From: Galbibacter sp038433465
Lineage (GTDB): Bacteria > Bacteroidota > Bacteroidia > Flavobacteriales > Flavobacteriaceae
Direction of reading: 5' to 3'
Length of the DNA stretch: 64,000 bases
Assembly (NCBI RefSeq): GCF_038433465.1
Contig: NZ_JAESVF010000004.1
Coordinates: forward strand, 124,001 to 188,000
The translations under genes and the position numbers were made by a program. Of the stretch, positions 1-7,962 are shown piece after piece. The notes below the pieces were generated by a model. The model made no database searches and had not been told where the DNA came from. It worked only from the letters and a program-made list of their open reading frames with translations. Position 1 is the first letter of the stretch. Each line of letters opens with the position of its first letter.

Positions 1-420
1 TATCCAGAAAAGCACCTTGAGGCGCCTTCGTTAGACTTCGACTTAAAAAAGTTAAAAGAAAAAGTTGATGCTGGCGCTGATTATATTGTGACGCAAATGT
101 TTTTTGATAACAGTAAGTATTTTGAGTTTGTTGAAAAAGTAAAACAAGCCGGGATTAATGTGCCAATTATTCCAGGAATCAAGCCAATTGCTGTAAAAAA
201 ACACCTTCAGTTATTACCGCAAGTATTTAAAATAGATTTACCAGAAGCATTGGTAAACGCTGTTGATAGCTGTAAAAATAATGCGGAAGTTCGACAAGTA
301 GGAATCGAGTGGTGTATCGAGCAGTCTAAAGAGTTAAAATCGGCTGGCGTTCCTTTGCTTCATTATTATTCTATGGGGAAATCTGACAATATTAAGGCTA
401 TTGCCTCTGCGTTATTTTAA
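1..420 (+). CDS. metF: Methylenetetrahydrofolate reductase, C-terminal part (5' end outside window)
   Basis: The enzyme reduces 5,10-methylene-tetrahydrofolate to 5-methyl-tetrahydrofolate for methionine synthesis, using FAD, in the cytosol. The reading frame is open from base 1 and begins inside the conserved stretch YPEKHLEAPS, followed by LKEKVDAGADYIVTQMFFDN, which is typical of the MetF TIM barrel. About 139 codons remain, so roughly the first half is missing at the window edge. The frame ends in TAA with a normal C-terminus. The internal ATG at 88 is not the real start, because the conserved sequence continues upstream of it. Confidence 0.93.
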   Translation, partial: YPEKHLEAPSLDFDLKKLKEKVDAGADYIVTQMFFDNSKYFEFVEKVKQAGINVPIIPGIKPIAVKKHLQLLPQVFKIDLPEALVNAVDSCKNNAEVRQVGIEWCIEQSKELKSAGVPLLHYYSMGKSDNIKAIASALF

Positions 421-429
421 AAATAAGGT

Positions 430-437
430 TACTTTTG
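430..437 (+). promoter_or_regulatory. Promoter -7 element (TACTTTTG) for the 454 gene
   Basis: TACTTTTG matches the Bacteroidota -7 consensus TAnnTTTG. It ends 16 bases before the ATG at 454, giving a very short leader. No clear -33 TTG is seen at the usual distance. Confidence 0.5.
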
Positions 438-453
438 CCACGAAATTTAATCT

Positions 454-1560
454 ATGCAAAAAGTAATTATCATTCTTATAGCGTTCATCACTATTGCTGG
501 TAACGCTCAAGAAAAATCAGATTCATATTCGTCGTATCTCGATCTCAATTATTTCTACGGAAATATTTCGAGGCACAACAACGATATTCTCCACCTTATC
601 ACAGGGCATCCTGAAGGTTTTATTCTTAGTTTGAATAAAAAAACATACGGTTATAAAGAATGGGAGCAACTTTATAACTACCCAGATTATGGGGTTTCGT
701 TTGGATATCAAAATATGAAGAATGAATATATGGGGAGTAATGTTGCGCTTTACGGACATTATAATTTTTACTTTTTAAAAAGAAATTTAATGTTGCGTAT
801 TGGGCAAGGAATTGCCCTAGCAGGAAAACCATACGATAAGGAAGATAATTACCAAAATGTAGCTTTTGGCTCGAAGATACTCAGTAGTACGTACTTAATG
901 CTCAACTATAAAAAAGAACGTATTTTTGATCGTTTTGGAGTGCAGGCAGGATTATCACTTATACATTATTCCAACGGAAATACAAAAGCTCCAAACACTA
1001 GCATGAACTCGATTACGGTTAATGTTGGGGTGAATTATCAGTTGGTAAAAGAAGATCCAGAATATATAATTACTGAAGGCTTAACCAACCGATTTAATGA
1101 ACCTGTTCGTTACAATTTTGTATTCCGAACTGGAGTGAATGAAAGTGATGTAATCGATAGCGGGCAATTTCCTTTTTATGTCTTTTCATTTTACGCCGAT
1201 AAACGAATTAATAAAAAGAGTGCCCTTCAAATCGGTACCGATGTTTTCTATTCAAATTTCCTAAAAGAATATATCGAATACAGCAGTATTGCCTATCCTG
1301 AGCGTGGGATAGACGGTTCTGAGGATTATAAACGTGCCGGAATATTTGTAGGTCATGAGTTGTTTATCAATCGTTTTTCAGTAATCACCCAAGCAGGATA
1401 TTATTTGTATTACCCAATAGATTACGAAGGAAGAATGTATTTGCGTGGCGGACTTAAAGGCTATATAACGAAGCAGAAAAAACTTTTTGCAACCGTGGCA
1501 GTAAAAGCGCATGCGGCACAAGCGGAAGGCGTTGAAGTTGGAATTGGATATCGATTATAA
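454..1560 (+). CDS. PagL-like acyloxyacyl hydrolase / lipid A deacylase family outer-membrane protein
   Basis: The 368-residue product starts with a Sec signal peptide (about residues 1-18, ending GNAQ). It continues as alternating aromatic/hydrophobic strands typical of an outer-membrane beta barrel. Near residue 170 the stretch LSLIHYSNGNTKAPN resembles the active-site His-Ser region of PagL-type lipid A deacylases, which remove an acyl chain from lipid A. It is longer than enterobacterial PagL, and a second strand-rich half (about residues 220-368) follows. It is probably co-transcribed with the lipoprotein gene 4 bases downstream. The family assignment is fairly good. Enzymatic activity is an inference from the motif. 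Confidence 0.7.
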   Translation: MQKVIIILIAFITIAGNAQEKSDSYSSYLDLNYFYGNISRHNNDILHLITGHPEGFILSLNKKTYGYKEWEQLYNYPDYGVSFGYQNMKNEYMGSNVALYGHYNFYFLKRNLMLRIGQGIALAGKPYDKEDNYQNVAFGSKILSSTYLMLNYKKERIFDRFGVQAGLSLIHYSNGNTKAPNTSMNSITVNVGVNYQLVKEDPEYIITEGLTNRFNEPVRYNFVFRTGVNESDVIDSGQFPFYVFSFYADKRINKKSALQIGTDVFYSNFLKEYIEYSSIAYPERGIDGSEDYKRAGIFVGHELFINRFSVITQAGYYLYYPIDYEGRMYLRGGLKGYITKQKKLFATVAVKAHAAQAEGVEVGIGYRL

Positions 1561-1563
1561 AAG

Positions 1564-2331
1564 ATGAAACAAACACAAAACATACTAAAATATATCTCGT
1601 TGCTGACAATAGTTTTGTTTTGCGCTTGTAATAGTGAAGATGCAAATAACTGTATCCAAAGTGCTGGAAGTATTATAAAAGAAGAACGAGTAGTAGATGC
1701 TTTTACCAGAGTTTTGGTTAATGAAGGAATTTCATTGGTTGTAAAACAAGGCGAAGAATTTAAAGTTGAAGTTGAGTCGGGTGAAAACTTATTAAACGAT
1801 ATTGAAGCTACTGTTGAAGGAAATCAATTAGTGCTTACCAACAATAATGTGTGTAATTTATTTAGAGATTACGAGCTCACAACCATCTATGTTACTGCTC
1901 CAAATTTCACAGAAATTAGAAGTGCCACACAGCGAGAAGTTCGTTCGGAAGGGGTTATTACTGGAGATAAATTAATAGTGTACTCAGAAAACTATCAAAA
2001 TAATGAATACCTAACTAGTGCCACCATTTCGTTAAATGTCGATGTGAATACTTTTCAAATTGTATTTAATGGCATTTCGAATATTTTTATGGAAGGAAAA
2101 GCGACCAATTTATCCATCAATTTTGCTTCAGGAAATAGTCGTTTTGAAGGACGAGATTTTCCCGTAGAAAATGCAACTATTTACCATCGTAGTTCAAACG
2201 ATATTATCGTAAATGCTTCAACTACTTTAAAAGGAGATATTTATAGCACGGGCGATGTTATTTCCGTAGGAAGTCCAGAAAATATTGCTATTAACGAGCA
2301 TTACAAAGGCAAGCTTATCATTGAAGAATAG
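1564..2331 (+). CDS. Lipoprotein with DUF2807 (head-GIN) beta-helix domain
   Basis: A 255-residue protein with a type II signal peptide. Hydrophobic residues are followed by the lipobox FCACN near residue 21, so it is probably lipid-anchored. The remainder fits the head-GIN domain DUF2807: it opens with a segment around residues 45-65 reading FTRVLVNEGISLVVKQG, and is followed by repeated short beta strands with N/S/G turns. Such proteins are surface or periplasmic, and their role is unknown. The ATG lies 4 bases after the preceding stop, so the two genes form one operon. Confidence 0.7.
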   Translation: MKQTQNILKYISLLTIVLFCACNSEDANNCIQSAGSIIKEERVVDAFTRVLVNEGISLVVKQGEEFKVEVESGENLLNDIEATVEGNQLVLTNNNVCNLFRDYELTTIYVTAPNFTEIRSATQREVRSEGVITGDKLIVYSENYQNNEYLTSATISLNVDVNTFQIVFNGISNIFMEGKATNLSINFASGNSRFEGRDFPVENATIYHRSSNDIIVNASTTLKGDIYSTGDVISVGSPENIAINEHYKGKLIIEE

Positions 2332-2378
2332 ACTTTTTTAAGAAGAATTTATCACCTTAGTGTAGCTGTTTCCACAAG

Positions 2379-2417
2379 TATTTACAGTAACTTTATAGAA
2401 GCAAAATACTGTAAATA
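2379..2417. promoter_or_regulatory. Inverted repeat overlapping the ndh promoter (candidate operator)
   Basis: Arms TATTTACAGTA (2379-2389) and TACTGTAAATA (2407-2417) are perfect 11-bp reverse complements with a 17-bp spacer. The spacer begins in a weak -7-like element, TAACTTTA (2388-2395), and the second arm ends 8 bp before the ndh ATG. It could be a repressor operator or, if transcribed, a stem-loop over the start region. Confidence 0.5.
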
Positions 2418-2425
2418 ATTTTTAA

Positions 2426-3694
2426 ATGAGTTTTAGAAAGAAAATTGTTATCGTAGGGGGAGGTTTTGCAGGAATCGAACTCATTGAGATTTTAAAAAAA
2501 TCCGATGTCTACGATATTGTTTTAGTAGATGTAAATAACTATAATTTTTTTCCACCTTTATTATACCAAGTGGCTTCAGGGTTTATGGAACCTTCTGCCA
2601 TTAGCTATCCGTTCAGAAAAATTTTACGAGGAAAACAAAACGTACGTTTTCGTTTGGGAGCATTACAGCGTGTTATTCCTGAAGAAAATAAAATTGTGTT
2701 GAGCAATGGAGAAATGTCGTACGATATTTTGATTATGGCAACTGGAACGGAAACTAATTTCTTCGGAAATGAAAATATCCAGAAAAATTCATTGCCGATG
2801 AAAACTATCGGCGATGCTTTGGCACTTCGTAATTTAGTTTTTACAAGGCTTGAACGTGCCACTCGTTTGGAAGACCCGTTAGAACGGAAAAAGCTACTCT
2901 CTTTTGTTATTGCTGGAGCAGGCCCAACTGGAGTAGAACTTTCTGGGATTTTAGCAGAAATGCGAAAGCACATTCTAATTAAAGATTACCCAGAACTTAT
3001 CGAAGAGGATTTGGGTGAGATTTATCTGTTAGATGGGCAAGACGCAGTGTTGGCGACCATGTCTGAGAATACTCAAAAATACACTAAAGATAAATTAGAA
3101 GGTTTAGGCGTTAAAGTGAAGCTTGAAACTTTGGTGAAAGACTTTCAAGATGGTATTGTACAACTTTCCGATGGAAGCACCATTGCGTCTAAAAATTTAA
3201 TTTGGGCAGCTGGAGTTTCAGCAAAAGTTTTTGACGGATTTAATAAAGAAGCCTACGGTAGAGGTCGTCGTTTAAAAACCGATGCTTTTAATCTGGTTGA
3301 AGGCTATAATAATATTTATGCTGTTGGAGATACCGCTATTTTATCTGGAGATGAAAATTATCCTGACGGACATCCGCAAGTGGCGCAAGTGGCAATTCAG
3401 CAGGCAAAAAACTTAGGTCATAATCTAATAAAGAAAGATTTGGCTTGGATGCCTTTTAGGTATACCGACAAAGGTTCGATGGCAATTATTGGGCGAAACA
3501 AGGCTGTAACCGACGGCCCTAAAGAGAAATTCTTTTTAAAAGGATTTATAGCTTGGTGCATTTGGCTGTTTGTTCATATTATGTCGTTAGTAAATTTCAG
3601 AAACCGACTGCGAGCTTTGTATGATTGGACTGGATATTACTTCCAAAAAGACCAATCATTTAGAATGATAATAAAGCCTAGAGATTCAAAATAA
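2426..3694 (+). CDS. ndh: Type II NADH:quinone oxidoreductase (NAD(P)/FAD-dependent)
   Basis: This is a single-subunit, non-proton-pumping NADH dehydrogenase that feeds electrons from NADH to the quinone pool at the inner membrane face. The 422-residue protein has an N-terminal FAD-binding Rossmann motif (IVGGGFAGIEL, residues 8-18) and a second NADH-binding motif (VIAGAGPTGVELSG, about 162-175). It also has the FAD-contacting YAVGDTA motif (about 298-304). The C-terminus holds a hydrophobic segment (IAWCIWLFVHIMSLV) and the basic RNRLRALYDW tail used for membrane attachment. Length and motif order fit the family. It is a single gene with its own probable promoter. Confidence 0.88.
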   Translation: MSFRKKIVIVGGGFAGIELIEILKKSDVYDIVLVDVNNYNFFPPLLYQVASGFMEPSAISYPFRKILRGKQNVRFRLGALQRVIPEENKIVLSNGEMSYDILIMATGTETNFFGNENIQKNSLPMKTIGDALALRNLVFTRLERATRLEDPLERKKLLSFVIAGAGPTGVELSGILAEMRKHILIKDYPELIEEDLGEIYLLDGQDAVLATMSENTQKYTKDKLEGLGVKVKLETLVKDFQDGIVQLSDGSTIASKNLIWAAGVSAKVFDGFNKEAYGRGRRLKTDAFNLVEGYNNIYAVGDTAILSGDENYPDGHPQVAQVAIQQAKNLGHNLIKKDLAWMPFRYTDKGSMAIIGRNKAVTDGPKEKFFLKGFIAWCIWLFVHIMSLVNFRNRLRALYDWTGYYFQKDQSFRMIIKPRDSK

Positions 3695-3734
3695 AAAGTT
3701 ATTTTAGTGTTGTTAACCAACCTAATAACCTATT

Positions 3735-4187
3735 ATGAAATTTTTATTTTCAGGCATATTCTTATGTCTTTTTATTGCGTGTGTAAATAATCAAAATACT
3801 TCAAAAGAAAACCCTTTAGTAGGCACTTGGAAGTTAGTTTCGGGAACTGTAATTCAAGGGGGCGACACCACCATTACCGATTTCACCAAAGAACAAGAGA
3901 TGATAAAGATTATTAATGATACTCATTTTGCTTTTTTAAGACACGATTTAAACCAAGGAAAAGATAGTACTGCAACATATTTTGCTGGTGGCGGTACCTA
4001 CACAGTTAAGGAGAATGTTTATACTGAAAACTTAATGTATTTTAATGTGAGAGAATGGGAAGGGCATAGTTTCGATTTAACTTTTAAAATTGAAGCCGAT
4101 ACACTTTATACCCAAGCAGTAGAAGAAGTGGAAGCTTTGGGCGTGAGTCAAATTAATATTGAAAAGTTTATAAGATTGAAAAAATAA
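3735..4187 (+). CDS. Small lipoprotein, lipocalin-like
   Basis: A 150-residue protein with a type II signal peptide and lipobox (CLFIACVN, Cys near residue 16). The mature part opens with NPLVGTWKLVSG, the usual start of lipocalin-like domains of Bacteroidota, and ends in a strand-rich region. No catalytic motif is visible and the ligand is unknown. Its stop codon directly abuts the stop codon of convergent gldA with no spacing and no obvious terminator hairpin between them. Confidence 0.6.
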   Translation: MKFLFSGIFLCLFIACVNNQNTSKENPLVGTWKLVSGTVIQGGDTTITDFTKEQEMIKIINDTHFAFLRHDLNQGKDSTATYFAGGGTYTVKENVYTENLMYFNVREWEGHSFDLTFKIEADTLYTQAVEEVEALGVSQINIEKFIRLKK

Positions 4188-5084
4188 TTATTTGTTCGTT
4201 AATTCAATAAATAAGCTTTCTAGATTTTTATTTTTTTGATTTAGCTGAAGTGTTTTCAAACCATTGTCGTGGGCAAAATCAAACACGGTTGCGCGCATGT
4301 CTGTATCGGTGTTAAATGTTATTTCATACACAAACCCAATGATGTTTTTTACATGATTTACATGTGGTAGTTTTTGAAGTAAAACTTCCTCAACTCGGTA
4401 GTCAAATTCAACTTCGATAGTTTGACTTTGTGCTTTTCTAAGTTCAGTCAGTTTTTTATCAGCAACAATTTCTCCTTTGTTAATAATAATCACACGGTCG
4501 CAAATAGCTTCAACTTCTTGCATGATGTGAGTGGAGAGAAGAATAGTTTTTTCTTTCCCTATTTCTTTAATGAGTTTTCTTATTTCCAATAATTGGTTGG
4601 GGTCTAACCCCGTAGTTGGTTCATCTAAAATTAAAACATCTGGATTTCCGATAAGAGCTGCCGCAAGTCCCACACGCTGACGGTATCCTTTTGAAAGTGC
4701 ACCAATTTTTTTATTTGCCTCTGGAAGTAAACCACATTGAGAAATAACCGTTTCGATATTACTTTTATCCGATTTATAAATACTAGCGGTATAGGCTAAG
4801 TATTCTCGAACATACATATCCAAGTGTAACGGGTTGTGTTCTGGTAAATATCCAATACTTTTTTGAACCTTTATTTTCTCCGTTTCAATATCAAAACTAT
4901 TTACTTTAGCAGTTCCGTTGGTTGGAGTTAAATAGGTAGTTAATATTTTCATCATGGTCGATTTTCCAGCTCCATTAGGACCTAAAAAACCAACAATTTC
5001 TCCTTTTTTAACGCCAAAAGATATATTTTTAAGTGCTTCTTGAGCACCGTATTTTTTGGTAATGTTTACAACTTCGATGGACAC
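4188..5084 (-). CDS. gldA: Gliding motility ABC transporter ATP-binding protein GldA
   Basis: This is the ATPase subunit of the GldA-GldF-GldG ABC transporter associated with flavobacterial gliding. The 298-residue protein has Walker A GPNGAGKST (residues 35-43), a signature-like motif LSKGYRQR (about 132-139), Walker B VLILDEPTTGLD (about 154-165) and the H-loop STHIMQEVE. The length and C-terminal domain match GldA rather than a generic ABC ATPase. gldF and gldG are not in the window, which is usual because gldA is often separate. pncB lies 14 bases upstream on the same strand, so they are probably co-transcribed. Confidence 0.85.
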   Translation of the reverse strand: MSIEVVNITKKYGAQEALKNISFGVKKGEIVGFLGPNGAGKSTMMKILTTYLTPTNGTAKVNSFDIETEKIKVQKSIGYLPEHNPLHLDMYVREYLAYTASIYKSDKSNIETVISQCGLLPEANKKIGALSKGYRQRVGLAAALIGNPDVLILDEPTTGLDPNQLLEIRKLIKEIGKEKTILLSTHIMQEVEAICDRVIIINKGEIVADKKLTELRKAQSQTIEVEFDYRVEEVLLQKLPHVNHVKNIIGFVYEITFNTDTDMRATVFDFAHDNGLKTLQLNQKNKNLESLFIELTNK

Positions 5085-5098
5085 TTTCTAAAATTTTA

Positions 5099-6286
5099 TT
5101 AGTCTATTCGTAAAAGTTCTTTTGCTAAAGCAATCATTTTTGGGTCTCCAGTATGTTTGTTTGGTTCGTCAGAAAGCTTAACCGTTGGGAGCCATTCTTG
5201 GTCGCTTGTTAAAACATCGGTTAATTTAATTACAATATTCATAGGTTTCAAGCCTACATCGTTGGTTAAATTTGTGCCGATTCCAAACGAAAGTCCAATT
5301 TTTCCTTTACAAGCATTGGTAATCGAAGCTACTTTTTTAGGGTTTAATCCGTCAGAAAAAATAATGTATTTGTAAAGCGGATTGATACCGTGACTTTTAT
5401 AATGTGCAATAGTCTTTTCAGCAAACTCAATAGGATCGCCGCTGTCGTGACGCACACCATCAAAAAGTTTGGCAAATTTGGTGTCAAATTGTTTAAAAAA
5501 TACTTCGGTAGTGTAAGTGTCTGAAAGTGCCACTCCCAAATCTCCTCGATATACATCAACCCAATGCTCTAACGACATGGCATTTGCCATTTTAAATCCG
5601 TATTCGGCAGCATGAAACATAAACCACTCATGAGCGTGTGTTCCGATAGGCTTAACATTGTAAAGCATTGCCATGTGTACGTTACTCGATCCAATAAAAC
5701 TTTTTCCTTTGTAAGAAGAAAGTGTGTGTACCACTTCGCGGTGGGTGCGGTAAGAGTGTCTTCTACGCGTTCCGAATTCAGCAAAAGTTACGCCCAATTC
5801 GTTGTAATGTTTAATTTTATCAAGTGTGTTTTCAATAACTCTTTCTCGTTCCCAACCTTCTTGATTTGTAAGTTCGTAAAACAACTCACTAATCATAGCA
5901 AGCAAAGGAACTTCCCATAAAATGGTTCTGTACCAATATCCAGAAACATACACTTCTAAATCTTCCCCTGTTTGTTTGATAGTAACTTCCGAAGGGTCGT
6001 ATCGATATCCTTCTAAAAAATCAACATACGCAGGGTTGAGGTATTGGCAGTTTTCGCGTAAAAACTTTTTTTCATCCTTAGTAAGTTGCAACAATGCCAT
6101 ATTATCAACAGCAGTTCGAAGTGCTTTGTCAAAACCTTCAGGAAATTTATGGGCTCCGCGATTTATAAATTTATATTTTGCTTGTGTGTTCGGGAATAAT
6201 TTTACCACGGCACATTGCATTGTAAACTTATAAAAATCGTTGTCTAAAATCGAGTTGAAAACAGTATAGCTATGATCTTTTAACAT
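5099..6286 (-). CDS. pncB: Nicotinate phosphoribosyltransferase
   Basis: The enzyme converts nicotinate and PRPP to nicotinate mononucleotide in the Preiss-Handler branch of NAD synthesis (cytosol). The 395-residue length is normal. Characteristic parts include the N-terminal DNDFYKFTMQ near residue 15, the segment FGTRRRHSYRTH near 170 with the conserved arginines and autophosphorylated-type His region, and the PRPP-contacting VRHDSGDPIEF near 278. It pairs metabolically with nadE at 21.3-22.1 kb. The upstream region is long and holds repeats rather than a clear promoter. Confidence 0.92.
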   Translation of the reverse strand: MLKDHSYTVFNSILDNDFYKFTMQCAVVKLFPNTQAKYKFINRGAHKFPEGFDKALRTAVDNMALLQLTKDEKKFLRENCQYLNPAYVDFLEGYRYDPSEVTIKQTGEDLEVYVSGYWYRTILWEVPLLAMISELFYELTNQEGWERERVIENTLDKIKHYNELGVTFAEFGTRRRHSYRTHREVVHTLSSYKGKSFIGSSNVHMAMLYNVKPIGTHAHEWFMFHAAEYGFKMANAMSLEHWVDVYRGDLGVALSDTYTTEVFFKQFDTKFAKLFDGVRHDSGDPIEFAEKTIAHYKSHGINPLYKYIIFSDGLNPKKVASITNACKGKIGLSFGIGTNLTNDVGLKPMNIVIKLTDVLTSDQEWLPTVKLSDEPNKHTGDPKMIALAKELLRID

Positions 6287-6410
6287 ATGCGTAAATTATG
6301 CTGAAAGGTACTATATATTTTTAAAATGCAACCGACTTGTTAAAAACAATTGAAAAAACGAGAAATTGAAATATGTTTTAAATTTTATATGATTGTCCAT
6401 AATCTGAATC

Positions 6411-6452
6411 TGTCATAATGCACTGTCATCTCTTGGACGTAGTCGAGAGGAA
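6411..6452 (+). repeat. REP-like dispersed element, half 'a'
   Basis: This segment (containing TGTCATAATGCACTGTCA and then a GTAGTCGAGAGG end) recurs as its reverse complement at 18255-18297. It contains the GTAGTCGAGA-type core. There is no gene here. Confidence 0.6.
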
Positions 6453-6499
6453 CAAGTTTAAATAACGTGAATTCAACATAAGAATGATGAATATATGAT

Positions 6500-6678
6500 A
6501 AATTGACCTATTTAAAAAGCATTGGAAATCAAGGAAGCAGCGTGGGCTGATAGATAAAAAGCTGTTTGAGCACAGCGAGTTCTTTTTATCTGTGGCGGTT
6601 GTTTCCGTAGATTTTCTTATGCTTTTTTAATCCGTCTTGACTTTTTTGTTTCGTTTTTGTGTCAAGACAAAAATGAAA
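6500..6678. repeat. Two-hairpin dispersed repeat R1, copy 1
   Basis: About 180 bp, closely matched by 23540-23717. Both copies keep two stem-loops. The first has arms AGATAAAAAG / CTTTTTATCT. The second has arms GTCTTGAC / GTCAAGAC separated by a T-rich loop. The gap between pncB and the leader peptide at 6987 (6287-6986) contains this repeat and the two REP-like segments, and otherwise shows nothing I can name. Confidence 0.75.
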
Positions 6679-6748
6679 TTTTAGTTTAATAACTGAAATT
6701 AAGATGGTTAAATCTTCTTTCTGTTGACATTTATATCGAACTGAGGTG

Positions 6749-6808
6749 AAATAGGGTCTCGACTACGCTCGACCTGACATTTTCATCTTTGTATGATACA
6801 TTACGGAT
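6749..6808 (+). repeat. REP-like dispersed element, half 'b'
   Basis: A 60-bp segment containing GGTCTCGACTACGCTCGACC. It is almost identical to the reverse complement of 18178-18237, with only a few differences. Confidence 0.7.
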
Positions 6809-6986
6809 ATTCAAGTATTTTATAAAGCCCACTGAATATTTCTATGTAGTTTTTTGTGAAAACAGTGATTTTTGAAAATAATTATGACCAAAAAGTTAAG
6901 AAAGTATATTTTTTTCAAAAAAAGATAGAAGAAAGGTTTTATATTTCAAATTAATAATTACATTAGCAACATAAACAAGAACAAAC

Positions 6987-7064
6987 ATGTTGGCAAACGC
7001 TTATATCTGGAACTTTTATTTTTTCTTCTTTTATTTCTTTAAGAGAAGAACGGGACAGTTATAG
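6987..7064 (+). CDS. Aromatic amino acid leader peptide (attenuator peptide)
   Basis: A 25-codon frame from ATG to TAG, too short for normal gene finding. Residues 10-18 read FYFFFFYFF. In total there are seven Phe, three Tyr and one Trp, which is very far from random composition. The frame ends TGQL just before a terminator hairpin and 70 bases before the prephenate dehydratase gene. This is the arrangement of Phe-operon leader peptides such as PheL of enterobacteria. Ribosome stalling at the Phe/Tyr codons when charged tRNA is scarce would let an antiterminator form. The codon content and hairpin are seen directly; the mechanism is inferred. Confidence 0.82.
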   Translation: MLANAYIWNFYFFFFYFFKRRTGQL

Positions 7065-7122
7065 GTTATTGCTAAAGTACAATATATGTAAAGTCCCGAA
7101 TTTTTTTCGGGACTTTTTTTTA
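7051..7122 (+). promoter_or_regulatory. Attenuator: antiterminator / terminator switch of the aromatic operon
   Basis: The terminator stem is AAAGTCCCGAA (7090-7100) with TTCGGGACTTT (7106-7116), followed by a T run to 7122. An earlier CGGGAC at 7051-7056, inside the last leader codons, can pair with GTCCCG (7093-7098), the 5' arm of the terminator. A ribosome reaching the stop codon would cover CGGGAC and permit termination. One stalled at the Phe codons would leave it free to form the antiterminator. Confidence 0.8.
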
Positions 7123-7134
7123 TGCTGAATTTAA

Positions 7135-7962
7135 ATGAATAGTAAAGTTGCTATACAAGGAATATTAGGGTCTTTTCATCATCAAGTAGCGCAAGAATAC
7201 TTTGGAAAAGAAGTAGTTGTAGATGAGTGTATGTCTTTTGACGCGTTGGTAGATAGTCTTTTAACGAAGAAAACAGACGTGGCTGTAATGGCTATAGAAA
7301 ATTCGATTGCGGGATCGATTATTCCGAATTATGCGTTGATAGACAGTAATAATTTACACATTATTGGAGAGCATTATATCAATGTGCATCACAATTTATT
7401 GGCATTAAAAGGAGAGCAAATTGCAACCATTAAAGAAGTGTATTCGCACCCAATGGCGTTGTTGCAATGTAAAGCGTTTTTTAAGCAATTCCCGCACATC
7501 AAGTTAATTGAAGATGCCGATACAGCAGCCGTTGCAAAACGAATTCACGATAAGCAATTACAGGGAGTTGGAGCCATTGCAAGTAAAGCGGCTGCTTCAA
7601 TTTTTGAGTTGGATATGTTGGCAGAAAACATACAAACTATTAAAAACAACGAAACTCGTTTTGTAATTGTAAAAACTAAAAATTCGGTAATTCCGAAGGA
7701 AGAAATAAACAAAGCGTCTATCATGTTTGAGTTGGGAACAAAACGCGGAAGTTTAGCCACCGTCTTAAATGTTATGAGCGACTGTAAATTGAACTTAACT
7801 AAAATTCAATCGCTACCAAAAATAGAAACTCCGTGGAGGTATTCCTTTTTTGTAGATGTAACTTTTGAGCAATACGAAGATTTTGAAAAAGCAAAGTCGT
7901 TATTAAATATTATGGCATCTCATTTTAAGGTGCACGGCGAATATAAAAATGCAAAAAAATGA
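7135..7962 (+). CDS. pheA: Prephenate dehydratase
   Basis: The enzyme converts prephenate to phenylpyruvate, the committed step of Phe synthesis. The 275-residue protein has the dehydratase domain with ENSIAG (residues 55-60), HPMALLQC (105-112) and the catalytic TRF motif (174-176). It ends in an ACT domain (about 190-275, starting KRGSLATVLNVM) for allosteric Phe control. It is the first gene of the aromatic operon, directly behind the attenuator. It lacks the fused chorismate mutase found in enterobacterial PheA; that activity is supplied by the last gene of the operon. It overlaps the next gene by 4 bases. Confidence 0.93.
   Translation: MNSKVAIQGILGSFHHQVAQEYFGKEVVVDECMSFDALVDSLLTKKTDVAVMAIENSIAGSIIPNYALIDSNNLHIIGEHYINVHHNLLALKGEQIATIKEVYSHPMALLQCKAFFKQFPHIKLIEDADTAAVAKRIHDKQLQGVGAIASKAAASIFELDMLAENIQTIKNNETRFVIVKTKNSVIPKEEINKASIMFELGTKRGSLATVLNVMSDCKLNLTKIQSLPKIETPWRYSFFVDVTFEQYEDFEKAKSLLNIMASHFKVHGEYKNAKK

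Noticed and set aside
5157..6233. Several plus-strand frames of 70-103 codons within pncB
   Set aside because: They are antisense to a clear enzyme gene with intact motifs and have no recognisable features of their own.
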